Made by a program: the position numbers and the translations under genes. Shown here piece by piece: positions 45,478 through 54,040 of a DNA stretch of 64,000 nucleotides (the first letter of the stretch is position 1; the number at the start of each line of letters is the position of its first letter). The DNA lies in contig NZ_KB890024.1 of assembly GCF_000372965.1 (NCBI RefSeq), positions 310,001 to 374,000 of the forward strand. The letters run 5' to 3'. The stretch is from Hoeflea sp. 108. Lineage in GTDB: Bacteria; Pseudomonadota; Alphaproteobacteria; Rhizobiales; Rhizobiaceae. Under the pieces are notes generated by a model that saw nothing but the letters and a program-made list of their open reading frames with translations, was not told where the DNA came from and searched no databases.

Positions 45478-46298
45478 TGTCCGATACATCCTCGCTGTTG
45501 TCGCGTCTTACGCCCGGTTCGGCGCGCAAACCTGCCGCGCCTGCGGCCATCAGTGGCACCAAGAACGGCACGTTCAAGGGCACGCTGATCGCCAAGGGCC
45601 TGACCAAGGCCTACAAGGGCAGGCAGGTTGTCAGCGGGGTGACGCTCGGCGTTCGGGCCGGCGAGGCTGTTGGTCTGCTTGGACCCAACGGTGCCGGCAA
45701 GACGACATGCTTCTATATGGTCACCGGCCTCGTGCCGGTCGACCAGGGCACCATCGAGATCGACGGTTTCGACGTCACCCACATGCCGATGTACCGCCGG
45801 GCGCGCCTCGGCATCGGCTATCTGCCGCAGGAAGCCTCGATCTTCCGCGGCCTGTCGGTCGAAAACAACATCCGCGCCATTCTTGAAGTGGTCGAAAAAA
45901 GCCACAAGGAGCGCGAGAAGACCCTCGATTCGCTGCTCGAGGAGTTCCACATCAGCCATCTCCGGAAATCGCCGTCGATCGCGCTGTCGGGCGGCGAACG
46001 CCGCCGCCTCGAGATCGCCCGCGCGCTCGCCAGCCGGCCTAACTACATGCTGCTCGACGAGCCCTTTGCCGGTGTCGACCCCATCGCGGTGGCCGACATC
46101 CAGCAGCTTGTGCGCCACCTGACCAAGCGCGGCATCGGGGTGCTGATCACCGACCACAACGTCCGCGAGACGCTCGGCCTCATCGACCGCGCCTACATCA
46201 TCCATGCCGGCGAAGTGCTGACCCATGGTCGCGCCGACGAGGTGGTGTCGAACCCCGACGTCCGCCGGCTCTATCTCGGCGAAGGCTTTACGCTTTAG
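45477..46298 (+). CDS. lptB: LPS export ABC transporter ATPase LptB
   Basis: This 273-residue cytosolic ATPase has Walker A (GLLGPNGAGKTTCFYM), signature (ALSGGERRRLEIARAL), Walker B (YMLLDEPFAG) and the switch His (ITDHNVRETLGL). The motif MPMYRRARLGIGYLPQEASIF is specific for LptB. It has a 30-residue N-terminal extension rich in Ala and Ser, common in this order. It powers LptFG, which is encoded outside the window. Next gene is rpoN. Confidence 0.96.
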   Translation: MSDTSSLLSRLTPGSARKPAAPAAISGTKNGTFKGTLIAKGLTKAYKGRQVVSGVTLGVRAGEAVGLLGPNGAGKTTCFYMVTGLVPVDQGTIEIDGFDVTHMPMYRRARLGIGYLPQEASIFRGLSVENNIRAILEVVEKSHKEREKTLDSLLEEFHISHLRKSPSIALSGGERRRLEIARALASRPNYMLLDEPFAGVDPIAVADIQQLVRHLTKRGIGVLITDHNVRETLGLIDRAYIIHAGEVLTHGRADEVVSNPDVRRLYLGEGFTL

Positions 46299-46394
46299 GG
46301 CCTGTTTCCCGGCGGGTTGCCCTCTGAAGGGGCAGTCCCGGTGCCGCATCGCGGGCAAAGCGGTCAATATGGTTCCGGCAAAACCCCAATCTGC

Positions 46395-46423
46395 TTGACA
46401 TGCAAAAGCCGGGCCAGTTTTAT
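46395..46423 (+). promoter_or_regulatory. Putative sigma-70 promoter of rpoN
   Basis: TTGACA (46395-46400) is followed after 17 bp by TTTTAT (46418-46423), in the 157-bp gap after lptB. It would give rpoN its own promoter besides read-through from lptB. Confidence 0.55.
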
Positions 46424-46485
46424 CGAAGCTGGCAGGCGAGCCGGTTTTCGGCCGCATGAAAAAAGGGATCGGGTCAGGCAGAACG

Positions 46486-48021
46486 ATGGCGCTGTCGGCG
46501 AAATTGCAGCTGCGGCAGTCCCAGTCGCTGGTCATGACCCCGCAGCTGATGCAGTCGATCAGGCTGCTTCAGTTCACCCATGCCGAGCTTGAGCGCTTCA
46601 TCGACGACGAGATCGAGCGCAATCCGCTGCTTGATCGGGCCGAAACCCCGGACGACGTCGCCACCGACCAGTTCCCGAAGATCGAGACACAGGGCGAAGC
46701 TGCCGGACAGTCGAATGACGACTGGTTCGAGGGCGAGGCCGGCTGGAGCTCCGAGGCCATCTCGGAGAAACTCGATACCTCGCTCGAAAACCTGTTCCCC
46801 GACGATCCCGGCACCGTAGAGCATGTCGGCCCCGAACTTGCCATGCAGTGGAAGTCGGCGTCGCCGGGTGCTGCCCCTGGCGGCGGGGGCGACGGTTTCG
46901 ACATGGAGGACATAGCTGCTGCGGCGGTGACGCTGCGCGATCATGTCGGCGAACAGGTCGCCTTTGCGTTTGCCGATCCGGTGGAGCGGCTGGTGGCGGC
47001 GGAGCTGACGGATTGGCTGGACGAGGCAGGCTATTTCCGTGGCGACACGGCTGACATCGCCGAACGCTTTGGCGTCGACGAGGCGTTCGTGCTTGCGATG
47101 CTGAAAGGTTGCCAGGCCTTCGATCCTGCCGGCCTGTTTGCCCGCGACCTGGCCGAGTGCCTGCGCATCCAGCTTGCCCGCCGCGACCGGCTCGATCCCG
47201 CCATGGCAGTTCTGGTCGACAATCTCGAGCTTCTGGCGCGGCGCGACTTCCAGAGTCTGCGCCGGCTGTGCGGCGTTGACGAAGAGGATCTGCTGGCCAT
47301 GCTGGCTGAGATCCGCGCGCTCGACCCCCGGCCAGGCGGCGCCTTTGCCGTCGGCGCGGCCGACACGGTCGTGCCTGACGTCGAGGTGCGCCAGGCGGCC
47401 GATGGCAGCTGGGCTGTGGAACTCAACCCGGAGACGCTGCCGCGCGTGCTGGTCGATCAGGTCTATTTCGCCCAGGTGACCGGCCGTGCCAAGGATGCGA
47501 CCGAGCGCAACTTCCTCGCCGAGTGCCTGCAGAACGCCAACTGGCTGAGCCGCAGCCTCGACCAGCGCGCCAAGACGATCCTCAAGGTCGCTTCAGAGAT
47601 CGTCCGGCAGCAGGATGCCTTCCTGGTCCACGGCGTACGCCATCTCCGGCCGCTCAACCTGCGCACGGTGGCCGATGCCATCAGCATGCATGAATCGACT
47701 GTAAGCCGCGTCACCGCCAATAAGTATATGCTGACGCCGCGTGGCGTTTTCGAACTGCGTTACTTCTTCACTGCGGCAATTGCTTCGGCCGAGGGCGGCG
47801 ATGCCCATTCCTCGGAAGCCGTACGTGACCGCATCCGCCAGATGATCGAGGAGGAAAAGCCCTCCGAGGTGCTGTCTGACGATGCCATCGTGGACATTCT
47901 GAAGAAGGACGGCGTCGACATCGCCCGCCGCACCATCGCCAAATACCGCGAGGCCATGAACATTGCGTCCTCGGTGCAGCGGCGGCGCGAAAAGCGTGCT
48001 TTGGCCGGCCTTGCCGGTTGA
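46486..48021 (+). CDS. rpoN: RNA polymerase sigma-54 factor
   Basis: This 511-residue sigma factor has the glutamine-rich region I (LQLRQSQSLVMTPQLMQSIRLLQ), an acidic region II, the core-binding region and helix-turn-helix, and ends with the RpoN box (ARRTIAKYREA). I chose the ATG at 46486 since rhizobial RpoN proteins normally start MALS; an in-frame ATG at 46456 would add 10 residues. RpoN directs nitrogen-regulated genes with activators such as NtrC and NifA. Neighbours hpf and ptsN are classical rpoN companions. Confidence 0.97.
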   Translation: MALSAKLQLRQSQSLVMTPQLMQSIRLLQFTHAELERFIDDEIERNPLLDRAETPDDVATDQFPKIETQGEAAGQSNDDWFEGEAGWSSEAISEKLDTSLENLFPDDPGTVEHVGPELAMQWKSASPGAAPGGGGDGFDMEDIAAAAVTLRDHVGEQVAFAFADPVERLVAAELTDWLDEAGYFRGDTADIAERFGVDEAFVLAMLKGCQAFDPAGLFARDLAECLRIQLARRDRLDPAMAVLVDNLELLARRDFQSLRRLCGVDEEDLLAMLAEIRALDPRPGGAFAVGAADTVVPDVEVRQAADGSWAVELNPETLPRVLVDQVYFAQVTGRAKDATERNFLAECLQNANWLSRSLDQRAKTILKVASEIVRQQDAFLVHGVRHLRPLNLRTVADAISMHESTVSRVTANKYMLTPRGVFELRYFFTAAIASAEGGDAHSSEAVRDRIRQMIEEEKPSEVLSDDAIVDILKKDGVDIARRTIAKYREAMNIASSVQRRREKRALAGLAG

Positions 48022-48298
48022 GTCTGGTGGCGCAGGTTCGCGGATTCCGTGCGTTGATTGACAATCCCTAATGAAGTGTCTAGAAGCCCGCCCGCATGAA
48101 GGGGGGCTGAACCCGCCAAGGGTCGATGCCGTGCGAACTGGCTTGCGATGCGAGCCGGAGCGCTGTGGGGCAACCCATCATCGATCGGGAAGTTCGGACT
48201 TAATTTCGGTGTGCCAAGCGAGCCAGCGCTTGTTTGCACCGGCCACGGGTATAAACTCGGACGAGTTTGAAGTCTGAACAGAAAAGGTCAGTTTTCAG

Positions 48299-48883
48299 AT
48301 GAGCTTGCGTATTTCGGGAAAACATATGGATATCGGCGATGCGTTTCGTACGCGCATCGAAGGTCGTATCGGCGAAGCGATCGATAAATATTTCGATCGT
48401 GGATTCTCCGGACACGTCAATGTGGTGAAGGCCGGGTCTCGCTACACCGCTGACTGCATGGTGCGGTTGGATTCGGGCATGTCGCTGCAGGCGACCGGAG
48501 AGGCCCAGGAACCGACCGCCGCATTCGATGTGGCGGCCGACAAGCTCGAAACCCGCCTGCGGCGCTACAAGCGCAGGCTCAGGTCGCATAGCTCGGGGAG
48601 CGGCAACGGTGCCTTGACGGACGTTGCCTATTCGGTGGTCGCGCCGCTCGGCGACGACGAGGACGAAATCCCTGAGGACTTCGCACCCGCAATCGTCGCA
48701 GAATCGACGGTGGTTCTGAAAACCATGTCGGTGGCCTCGGCTGTCATCGAACTCGACACCAAGGACACCCCGGTCGTGGTGTTCCTCAATGCTGGCAACG
48801 AACATCTCAACATCGTCTACCGCCGGCCGGATGGAAACATCGGCTGGATAGATCCCTCGACCGCTAAGGTCGGCCAGGGATAG
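48299..48883 (+). CDS. hpf: Ribosome hibernation promoting factor (long form)
   Basis: This 194-residue protein has the S30AE/RaiA domain at the N-terminus (LRISGKHMDIGDAFRTRIEGRIGEAIDKYFDRGFSGHVNVVK) and a C-terminal ribosome-dimerisation domain (VVLKTMSVASAVIELDTKDTPVVVFLNAGNEHLNIVYRRPDGNIGWIDP). The two-domain long form promotes 100S ribosomes in stationary phase. It lies between rpoN and ptsN, as in many proteobacteria. A 277-bp gap separates it from rpoN and should hold its promoter. Confidence 0.96.
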   Translation: MSLRISGKHMDIGDAFRTRIEGRIGEAIDKYFDRGFSGHVNVVKAGSRYTADCMVRLDSGMSLQATGEAQEPTAAFDVAADKLETRLRRYKRRLRSHSSGSGNGALTDVAYSVVAPLGDDEDEIPEDFAPAIVAESTVVLKTMSVASAVIELDTKDTPVVVFLNAGNEHLNIVYRRPDGNIGWIDPSTAKVGQG

Positions 48884-48950
48884 TCGATACCGACCGTATG
48901 CGGGGCGTTTGGGGCCATGCGGCGGTATGCACAGCAAGGGATATTTCAGA

Positions 48951-49415
48951 ATGGATCTGAGTGATCTGATCGAGGTACCGGCAATCATGCCGGCCTTGAA
49001 GGCGAACTCCAAGAAGCAACTGCTTCAGCTTCTCGCCGAAAGGGCCGCTACGATTTCCGGCATCCCCGAGCGGGAGGTGTTCGACACCATCCTACAGCGC
49101 GAGCGCCTCGGCTCGACTGGTGTCGGCAACGGAATTGCCATCCCGCATGGAAAGCTCGCAGGGGTAAAGCGGATTACCGGTGTCTTCGCGCGGTTGGAAA
49201 CGCCTGTCGATTTCGAAGCGCTCGACGACCAGCCGGTCGATCTCGTCTTTCTGCTTCTGGCGCCCGAAGGGGCGGGCGCCGATCACCTGAAGGCGCTGTC
49301 GCGCATCGCCCGCGTTCTGCGCGATGCCGATACCGTGGCCAAGATCAGGGGCACGCGCGATGCAGCTGCAATCCATGCGCTGCTGTCCGAAACGCCGGCC
49401 TCGCACGCGGCCTGA
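48951..49415 (+). CDS. ptsN: PTS IIA-like nitrogen-regulatory protein PtsN (EIIA-Ntr)
   Basis: This 154-residue EIIA domain has the phosphorylated His in GNGIAIPHGKL (about residue 66) and family segments ERAATISGIPEREVFDTILQRERLGSTGVG and DLVFLLLAPEGAGADHLKALSRIARVLRD. EIIA-Ntr is phosphorylated by NPr and EI-Ntr and regulates potassium, nitrogen and carbon processes. The ATG at 48951 gives the standard MDLSDLI start. A strong terminator follows, closing the rpoN block. Confidence 0.96.
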   Translation: MDLSDLIEVPAIMPALKANSKKQLLQLLAERAATISGIPEREVFDTILQRERLGSTGVGNGIAIPHGKLAGVKRITGVFARLETPVDFEALDDQPVDLVFLLLAPEGAGADHLKALSRIARVLRDADTVAKIRGTRDAAAIHALLSETPASHAA

Positions 49416-49445
49416 TTTCGCCCAATCTTGGAAAAAAGCCTGGAG

Positions 49446-49468
49446 GGGCCGCGATTCGCGGCCCTTTT
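49446..49468 (+). terminator. Intrinsic terminator after ptsN
   Basis: GGGCCGCG/CGCGGCCC (8-bp stem, ATT loop) is followed by TTTT, 30 bp after the ptsN stop codon. Confidence 0.85.
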
Positions 49469-49529
49469 CCGTTCAGGCTGCCGTCTAAGCCAGGCCAGGC
49501 GTCAGGCGTCCTTCCGGACGCGCGGCGCA

Positions 49530-49787
49530 CTAGTGGATGGCGACGGTGGTCAGATCGTTTTCCATCGCGCCCGCAAGCGCGCGGTCACGGGCATCAGACA
49601 ACAGGATCGGTTCACCGGTCGCGGCAAACAGCGCCCACAGCTCAAGGCCGGGATCGATCTCCGTCAGGCCGGGGAAACGGCCGCGCAGATCGTCGCTGTT
49701 GACCTTTCTGAGATAGGCGACGGAGCCTTCGCCGAGATGGGCGAGTTCGCCCGTGGTCATGATGAGTCTCTGGACAGTATTTGGCAT
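49530..49787 (-). CDS. DUF1150 family small protein
   Basis: This 85-residue protein has the DUF1150 layout (TTGELAHLGEGSVAYLRKVNSDDLRGRFPG; LELWALFAATGEPILLSDARDRALAGAMENDLTTVAIH). The ATG at 49787 has a perfect AAGGAGG site. In alphaproteobacteria DUF1150 genes lie beside small heat-shock genes, as here (hsp20 is 61 bp upstream on the same strand), so the two are likely cotranscribed. Function is unknown; a link to the heat-shock response is inferred from context. Confidence 0.9.
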   Translation of the reverse strand: MPNTVQRLIMTTGELAHLGEGSVAYLRKVNSDDLRGRFPGLTEIDPGLELWALFAATGEPILLSDARDRALAGAMENDLTTVAIH

Positions 49788-49848
49788 TTCAGCCTCCTTC
49801 TAGCGAGGATGCCGACGCGGCCATCCCGCATGAGAGCTTCGGCAACAG

Positions 49849-50274
49849 CTATTCTGCTACCGATATGTTTATTTTCCGTACCAGCCTTTCTGCTTCCGGC
49901 CGGTCGAGATCGACCGAGAGCAGTCCGTTCTTCAGTTCGGCCGCGATCACCCGCATCCCGTCTGCCAGCACGAAGCAGCGTTGGAACTGCCGTGAGGCGA
50001 TGCCGCGATGCAGGAATTCGCGCTCCTTGTCGTCGCTCTGTCGACCACGAACAATGAGCTGGTTCTCTTCGACGGTGACATCGAGATCGTTTTCGGCAAA
50101 GCCGGCCACCGCCAGAGTGATCCGCAGCCTTTCGCCCCGCTCATCCGCGCTTCTGATGCGTTCGATGTTGTAGGGGGGATAGCTGTCGCCCGTCTTGGCA
50201 AGGCGCTCCAGCGTCTTTTCCATCGTATCGAAACCCAGAAGAAGCGGGCTCGAAAAGGGCGTCATGCGGCTCAT
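49849..50274 (-). CDS. Small heat-shock protein (Hsp20/IbpA family)
   Basis: This 141-residue chaperone has an alpha-crystallin domain (YPPYNIERIRSADERGERLRITLAVAGFAENDLDVTVEENQLIVRGRQ...FLHRGIASRQFQRCFVLADGMRVIAAELKNGLLSVDL). It holds unfolding proteins in the cytosol. Upstream is a perfect RpoH-type promoter and a leader that can fold as a ROSE-like thermosensor, so both transcription and translation should rise with heat. It precedes the DUF1150 gene. Confidence 0.95.
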   Translation of the reverse strand: MSRMTPFSSPLLLGFDTMEKTLERLAKTGDSYPPYNIERIRSADERGERLRITLAVAGFAENDLDVTVEENQLIVRGRQSDDKEREFLHRGIASRQFQRCFVLADGMRVIAAELKNGLLSVDLDRPEAERLVRKINISVAE

Positions 50275-50283
50275 GTTACAACG

Positions 50284-50337
50284 TGTCCTCTTGGAGCGAC
50301 ATAAAGCGGAAAAACCCGGATGGCATTTCTCCGCCTG
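50284..50337 (-). promoter_or_regulatory. ROSE-like RNA thermosensor in the hsp20 leader
   Basis: In the predicted 63-nt leader, one hairpin pairs GCGGA/TCCGC plus AAA/TTT (50306-50334). A second, next to the start codon, is TGTCGCTCCAAGAGGACA (50284-50301). There TGTC pairs with GACA and CTC with GAG around a bulged G, covering the Shine-Dalgarno GAGGA. The anti-SD strand reads TCGCT, a match to the UYGCU core of ROSE elements. Confidence 0.65.
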
Positions 50338-50343
50338 TTGCTG

Positions 50344-50372
50344 ATATGGTCCGCCGCTTCGGCAACTTCAAG
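50344..50372 (-). promoter_or_regulatory. RpoH (sigma-32) promoter of hsp20
   Basis: On the minus strand CTTGAA (50367-50372) and CCATAT (50344-50349) are 17 bp apart, which matches the rhizobial RpoH consensus at 11 of 12 positions. Confidence 0.75.
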
Positions 50373-50402
50373 ACTACAGAACCTGCCCAATAAGGAAAGA
50401 AA

Positions 50403-51344
50403 ATGCCCGAACCGCGCAAGATCATCATCGACACCGACCCCGGTCAGGACGATGCCGTCGCCATATTGCTGGCGCTCGGAAGCCCCGAGCTCGAAATCCT
50501 GGGAATCACCGCTGTTGCCGGCAATGTTCCGCTGAAGCTGACCGAGACCAATGCCCGCAAGATCTGCGAACTGGCCGGCCGTCCCGACATCAAGGTTTTT
50601 TCCGGCGCCATCCGCCCGCTGATGCGCGAACTGGTCACCGCCGAGGAAGTGCACGGCAAGACCGGCCTCAATGGCCCCGAGCTGCCCGAGCCCCAGATGA
50701 AGCTGCAGGAGCAGCACGCCGTCGACTATCTGGTCGAGACGCTGATGCGCGAAGAGGCCGGCACCATCACGCTGTGCCCGCTCGGCCCGCTGACCAACAT
50801 TGCACTCGCCATGATCCGTGAGCCGCGCATTGCCCCGCGCATCAAGGAAATCGTGCTGATGGGTGGCGGCTTCTTCGAGGGTGGCAATGTTACGCCGTCG
50901 GCCGAGTTCAACATCTATGTCGACCCGCATGCGGCCGACGTGGTGTTCCGCTCGGGCGTGCCGATCGTGGTTATGCCGCTCGACGTCACCCACAAGGCGC
51001 TGACCACCACCAAGCGCATCGACGCCTTCCGCAAGCTTGGCACCAAGGTTGGCCTCGCCACCGCCCAGATGCTGGAGTTCTTCGAGCGCTACGACGAAGG
51101 CAAGTATGGCACCGACGGCGGTCCGCTGCACGATCCGTGCGTCATTGCTTACCTTATCAAGCCCGAGCTGTTCCAGGGCCGCTTCGTCAACGTCACCGTC
51201 GAGACGTCGTCGGAGCTGACCATGGGCATGACCGTGATCGACTGGTGGGGCGTCACCAAGCGCCCGAAGAACGCCACCGTCATGCGCGACATCGACCATG
51301 ACGGTTTCTTCGCGCTTCTGGTCGAGCGTCTCGGTCGGCTCTGA
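50403..51344 (+). CDS. Nucleoside hydrolase (IunH family)
   Basis: This 313-residue calcium-dependent N-ribohydrolase begins with the DTDPGQDDA motif that ligates Ca2+ and the nucleoside ribose. VLMGGGFFEGGNVTPSAEFNIYVDPHAADVVF and PLHDPCVIAYL complete the active site, with the catalytic His in HDPC. It splits purine or pyrimidine nucleosides to base and ribose in the cytosol. The ribokinase gene 1.7 kb away on the other strand could phosphorylate the ribose released. A clear terminator follows. Confidence 0.94.
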   Translation: MPEPRKIIIDTDPGQDDAVAILLALGSPELEILGITAVAGNVPLKLTETNARKICELAGRPDIKVFSGAIRPLMRELVTAEEVHGKTGLNGPELPEPQMKLQEQHAVDYLVETLMREEAGTITLCPLGPLTNIALAMIREPRIAPRIKEIVLMGGGFFEGGNVTPSAEFNIYVDPHAADVVFRSGVPIVVMPLDVTHKALTTTKRIDAFRKLGTKVGLATAQMLEFFERYDEGKYGTDGGPLHDPCVIAYLIKPELFQGRFVNVTVETSSELTMGMTVIDWWGVTKRPKNATVMRDIDHDGFFALLVERLGRL

Positions 51345-51370
51345 GCGGGCCAAGCGACCAGCAACAAACA

Positions 51371-51398
51371 AGGGGCGGCACCAGGCCGCCCCTTTTTC
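51371..51398 (+). terminator. Intrinsic terminator after the nucleoside hydrolase
   Basis: AAGGGGCGGC pairs with GCCGCCCCTT across a 5-nt loop and TTT follows. It lies between convergent genes and could also act on the LysE-family transcript. Confidence 0.9.
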
Positions 51399-51423
51399 AT
51401 TTCTGATGCAGGGCGAGGTGCCG

Positions 51424-52038
51424 TTATCGTGTCCTCGAAAATGCCAGCCACACGCCGCCGCCGACAAGGAACGTGCCCGATATGCGGGTCATCAGCTTGA
51501 GGCGCTTGGCCGACAGGAACTTGCCGGCGCGGCCGGCGGCGATCGCGTAAGCCGAGTCCGACATGGCGGCGAAGACCATCGCGGTGATGCCCATGATGAC
51601 GATCTGCTGCGCGTAGTTGGCGCTCGGGTCGATGAATTGCGGAATGAAGGCGCCGAAGAAGATCAGCGTCTTGGGATTGGAGATGGCAACCAGGAAGCCC
51701 TGCAGGAAGAAGCCGCCGCGCGGCCGCTTTGGCAATCCGTCGGCGGCGAGCTCGCCGCCCGAGCGGAACATCTGGATGCCGAGCCAGATCAGGTAAGCCG
51801 CGCCCAGAAGCCTGACCCATTCGAACCAGTGGCCCATCGCCTCGATCATCTGGTTGAGGCCGATGCCGACGATGGCGATCATTGCCGCCACGCCGATCTG
51901 CGTGCCAGCGGCGTTGGCCAGCCCGGCGCGCGTGCCATGCCTGATGCTCGAGGCGATGATCAGCGTGACGGTCGGTCCCGGTATCAGCACGATGACGATG
52001 CAGGCGACGACATAGGCGACGTAGAGTTCGAGCGACAT
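51424..52038 (-). CDS. LysE/RhtB family exporter
   Basis: This 204-residue inner-membrane protein has six hydrophobic segments and the signature VLIPGPTVTLIIASSIRHGTRAGLANAAG near the N-terminus, followed by FLVAISNPKTLIFFGAFIPQFI, both typical of LysE/RhtB amino-acid exporters. The ATG at 52038 has GGAGG seven bases upstream. It lies downstream of rbsK on the same strand with 68 bp between them. Substrate unknown. Confidence 0.9.
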   Translation of the reverse strand: MSLELYVAYVVACIVIVLIPGPTVTLIIASSIRHGTRAGLANAAGTQIGVAAMIAIVGIGLNQMIEAMGHWFEWVRLLGAAYLIWLGIQMFRSGGELAADGLPKRPRGGFFLQGFLVAISNPKTLIFFGAFIPQFIDPSANYAQQIVIMGITAMVFAAMSDSAYAIAAGRAGKFLSAKRLKLMTRISGTFLVGGGVWLAFSRTR

Positions 52039-52106
52039 TTCCGTTCCTCCAGATGTCGCTCGATAATAAGCACCGAGATTTTGCGCGTGTCCAGAAGCGG
52101 CGGCAT

Positions 52107-53006
52107 TCAACCCCTGAGTGCCGTGTCCACTTCGCTTGCCAGAGGGATCGAGGGCTGCGCGCCTGGCTTCAGGCAGGCCAGCGAGCCGGCAGCAGCGGCG
52201 CGCTTGAGCGCATCCTCAAGGCCAAGCCCGGCGGAAAGTCCGGCTGCGAGATAGCCGCAGAAGGTGTCGCCGGCGCCGACGGTGTCGACAGGGGTGATCT
52301 TGAGTGCGTCGACATGAATGATGCCGCCGTCCTTGGTTGCCAGCACGCCTTCGCCGCCGAGCGTGACGATGAGGGCGGCGCCGGTGCGGCGGGCAAATTC
52401 GCTCATGCGCTCCGGGCGTTCGCCGGCCGGCAGGGCCAGCGCTTCGGCATAAAGGTCGAATTCGGTTTCGTTGGCGACGACATAGTTGGCCTTGCCGACA
52501 AAGCCCGCGGCTTCGGCGCGGAAAGGCGCCGTGTTGAGCAGGGTGATCGCGCCGGCCTGACGCGCCGCGCCGATCGCTGCGTCGACCGTCGACAACGGAA
52601 TCTCGTGCTGCAGCAGCACGATGTCACCCTTGGCGAACTTGGCCTTGTCGAGGTCTCCCGGCACGACCGTGCCGTTGGCGCCGGGCACCACGGCGATCAT
52701 GTTCTCGCCGTCGCCGCCGACCAGGATCAGGGCGATGCCGGTCGCCGCATGCATCTCGGCCACGCCGCCGAGATCGACGCCGCCATCCCTGAGATATGCG
52801 AGCGCTTCGCCGGCGAATGCATCCTTGCCGACTGCACCCACCATGCGGACCGGGGCGCCGGCACGGGCGGCGGCGAGCGCCTGGTTGGCACCCTTTCCGC
52901 CCGGGGCCGACTTGAAGTCGCCGCCGGGCACGGTCTCGCCCGGTCCGGGCAGGCGGCCGACGGTGGCGATGAGGTCGAGGTTGATGGATCCGACAACGGT
53001 GATCAC
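52107..53006 (-). CDS. rbsK: Ribokinase
   Basis: This 299-residue PfkB-family sugar kinase begins with VVGSINLDLIATVGRLPGPGETVPGGDFKSAPGGKGANQALAAARAG (PfkB signature 1) and carries the anion hole and catalytic Asp in PVDTVGAGDTFCGYLAAGL. Ribokinases make ribose-5-phosphate from ribose and ATP. With the neighbouring nucleoside hydrolase it forms a plausible nucleoside-ribose salvage route, although the two genes are on opposite strands. Confidence 0.93.
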   Translation of the reverse strand: MITVVGSINLDLIATVGRLPGPGETVPGGDFKSAPGGKGANQALAAARAGAPVRMVGAVGKDAFAGEALAYLRDGGVDLGGVAEMHAATGIALILVGGDGENMIAVVPGANGTVVPGDLDKAKFAKGDIVLLQHEIPLSTVDAAIGAARQAGAITLLNTAPFRAEAAGFVGKANYVVANETEFDLYAEALALPAGERPERMSEFARRTGAALIVTLGGEGVLATKDGGIIHVDALKITPVDTVGAGDTFCGYLAAGLSAGLGLEDALKRAAAAGSLACLKPGAQPSIPLASEVDTALRG

Positions 53007-53072
53007 GGCAGTCTCCTGAAAAGTCGGGCGGAAACTAGCCTGTGTTGCGCGCTCTTGCCAGATGGCGCGGCG

Positions 53073-53534
53073 TCATTCGCAGCGGAAGACGACCTGTGCC
53101 TGGTAGGGGCCGGCGGGGAAGATGCCAGTCGACTTGGTGGCGGTCAGGTTGACCGGGACGATCCTGGTTCCGTTCGACACGCGTGTGACCGTGCTGCCGC
53201 CATAGGTCACGCCATCCACGGTGTAGGTGGAGGCGAAGGTCACGTTGGTATCGCCTCCGCTCGGAGCCGACAGGAAGTTGACCGGTGCAGGCGCCGACAG
53301 GCCATAGCAGTCGAGCAGGTTGAGGAGGCTGCACAGCAGCGAGCTGGTGGTCACGCTGACCGATGCGGCGGCGGCGCCCGATTGCGTGGAGCCAAGCGTG
53401 TTGATGGTGGGATTGGCTGTCAGCGTCCCGTTCGACGTGATGTTGATCGTGCAGGTGCCGATGATGGCGGCTTGCGCGGGCGTGCTGACGAGGCCAAGGC
53501 ACGCGATCCAGAAAGCGCGGGTGCCGGTGCGCAT
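53073..53534 (-). CDS. Exported beta-sandwich (pilin/SCPU/DUF4402-like) protein
   Basis: This 153-residue protein has a signal peptide (MRTGTRAFWIACLGLVSTPAQA) and a mature domain rich in Ser, Thr, Val and Gly with alternating beta strands. It ends in a strand with a Cys (AQVVFRCE), while the first mature strand also has one (AIIGTCTIN). That is the disulfide-and-last-strand pattern of fimbrial subunits and spore-coat-U-like proteins. The second ATG (53534) has AGGA at the right distance. It is the last gene of a four-gene operon of exported proteins. Family assignment is by architecture only. Confidence 0.75.
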   Translation of the reverse strand: MRTGTRAFWIACLGLVSTPAQAAIIGTCTINITSNGTLTANPTINTLGSTQSGAAAASVSVTTSSLLCSLLNLLDCYGLSAPAPVNFLSAPSGGDTNVTFASTYTVDGVTYGGSTVTRVSNGTRIVPVNLTATKSTGIFPAGPYQAQVVFRCE

Positions 53535-53536
53535 GA

Positions 53537-54040
53537 TCATTGTCCTGGCTGTTTCTGTGGCTTCTGCGTGCCGTCGGTCCAGCCGCTTTCGGCCCAGCCA
53601 GACTTGGAATGCTGCACCGAGCCGGTGATGTCGCCGCCACCGTTGCCCTGGCCGCCAAGCCCCATCTTCAGAAGCTGCAGTTCCATCTGAAGCCGCGCCA
53701 CTTCGAGCTCGTAGAGCCTTGCGCAGTCGAGCCGCTTCGGCGTCCTGCCGATTGGGATGACCACGCGGCCATAGGTGGCGATGTCGGTGTTGTTACGGCC
53801 ACTGCCCTGGATCACGCCGACATCGAGATAGGCGCCGTTGCCCGAAACCGCCGAGCGGCAGGTGGTGCCGTCGGCGGCGCGCACCTCGTCCTGGCCCTGG
53901 GGCAGGGTCACGCCCGGGAGAGTGAACCCGTTCTGGTTCTGGTTGAGGTTGTAGACGTCTTCAGCCCATGCGGTGACTGGCGCAGTTGCGGCCAGGCACG
54001 CGAGCGTCAGAAACGCCGCTGTCCCAGGAATTTTCCGCAT
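53537..54040 (-). CDS. Exported protein of unknown family, third gene of the secreted-protein operon
   Basis: This 167-residue protein has a signal peptide ending near TAWA-EDV. The mature part opens with an Asn/Gln-rich stretch (VYNLNQNQNGFTLPGVTLPQGQDEVRAADGTTCRSAV), has a beta-rich centre (AYLDVGVIQGSGRNNTDIATYGRVVIPIG) and then a helix with a Cys (LDCARLYELEVARLQMELQLLKMGL). The tail is Gly/Gln/Trp-rich. It starts inside the 3' end of the preceding gene (34-bp overlap) and its stop overlaps an in-frame ATG of the next gene. I do not recognise it. Confidence 0.8.
   Translation of the reverse strand: MRKIPGTAAFLTLACLAATAPVTAWAEDVYNLNQNQNGFTLPGVTLPQGQDEVRAADGTTCRSAVSGNGAYLDVGVIQGSGRNNTDIATYGRVVIPIGRTPKRLDCARLYELEVARLQMELQLLKMGLGGQGNGGGDITGSVQHSKSGWAESGWTDGTQKPQKQPGQ

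Noticed and set aside
48200..48298. Possible sigma-54 site before hpf (TTTGCA near 48230)
   Set aside because: There is no GG at the -24 position 10 bp upstream of the GC, so it does not fit the consensus.
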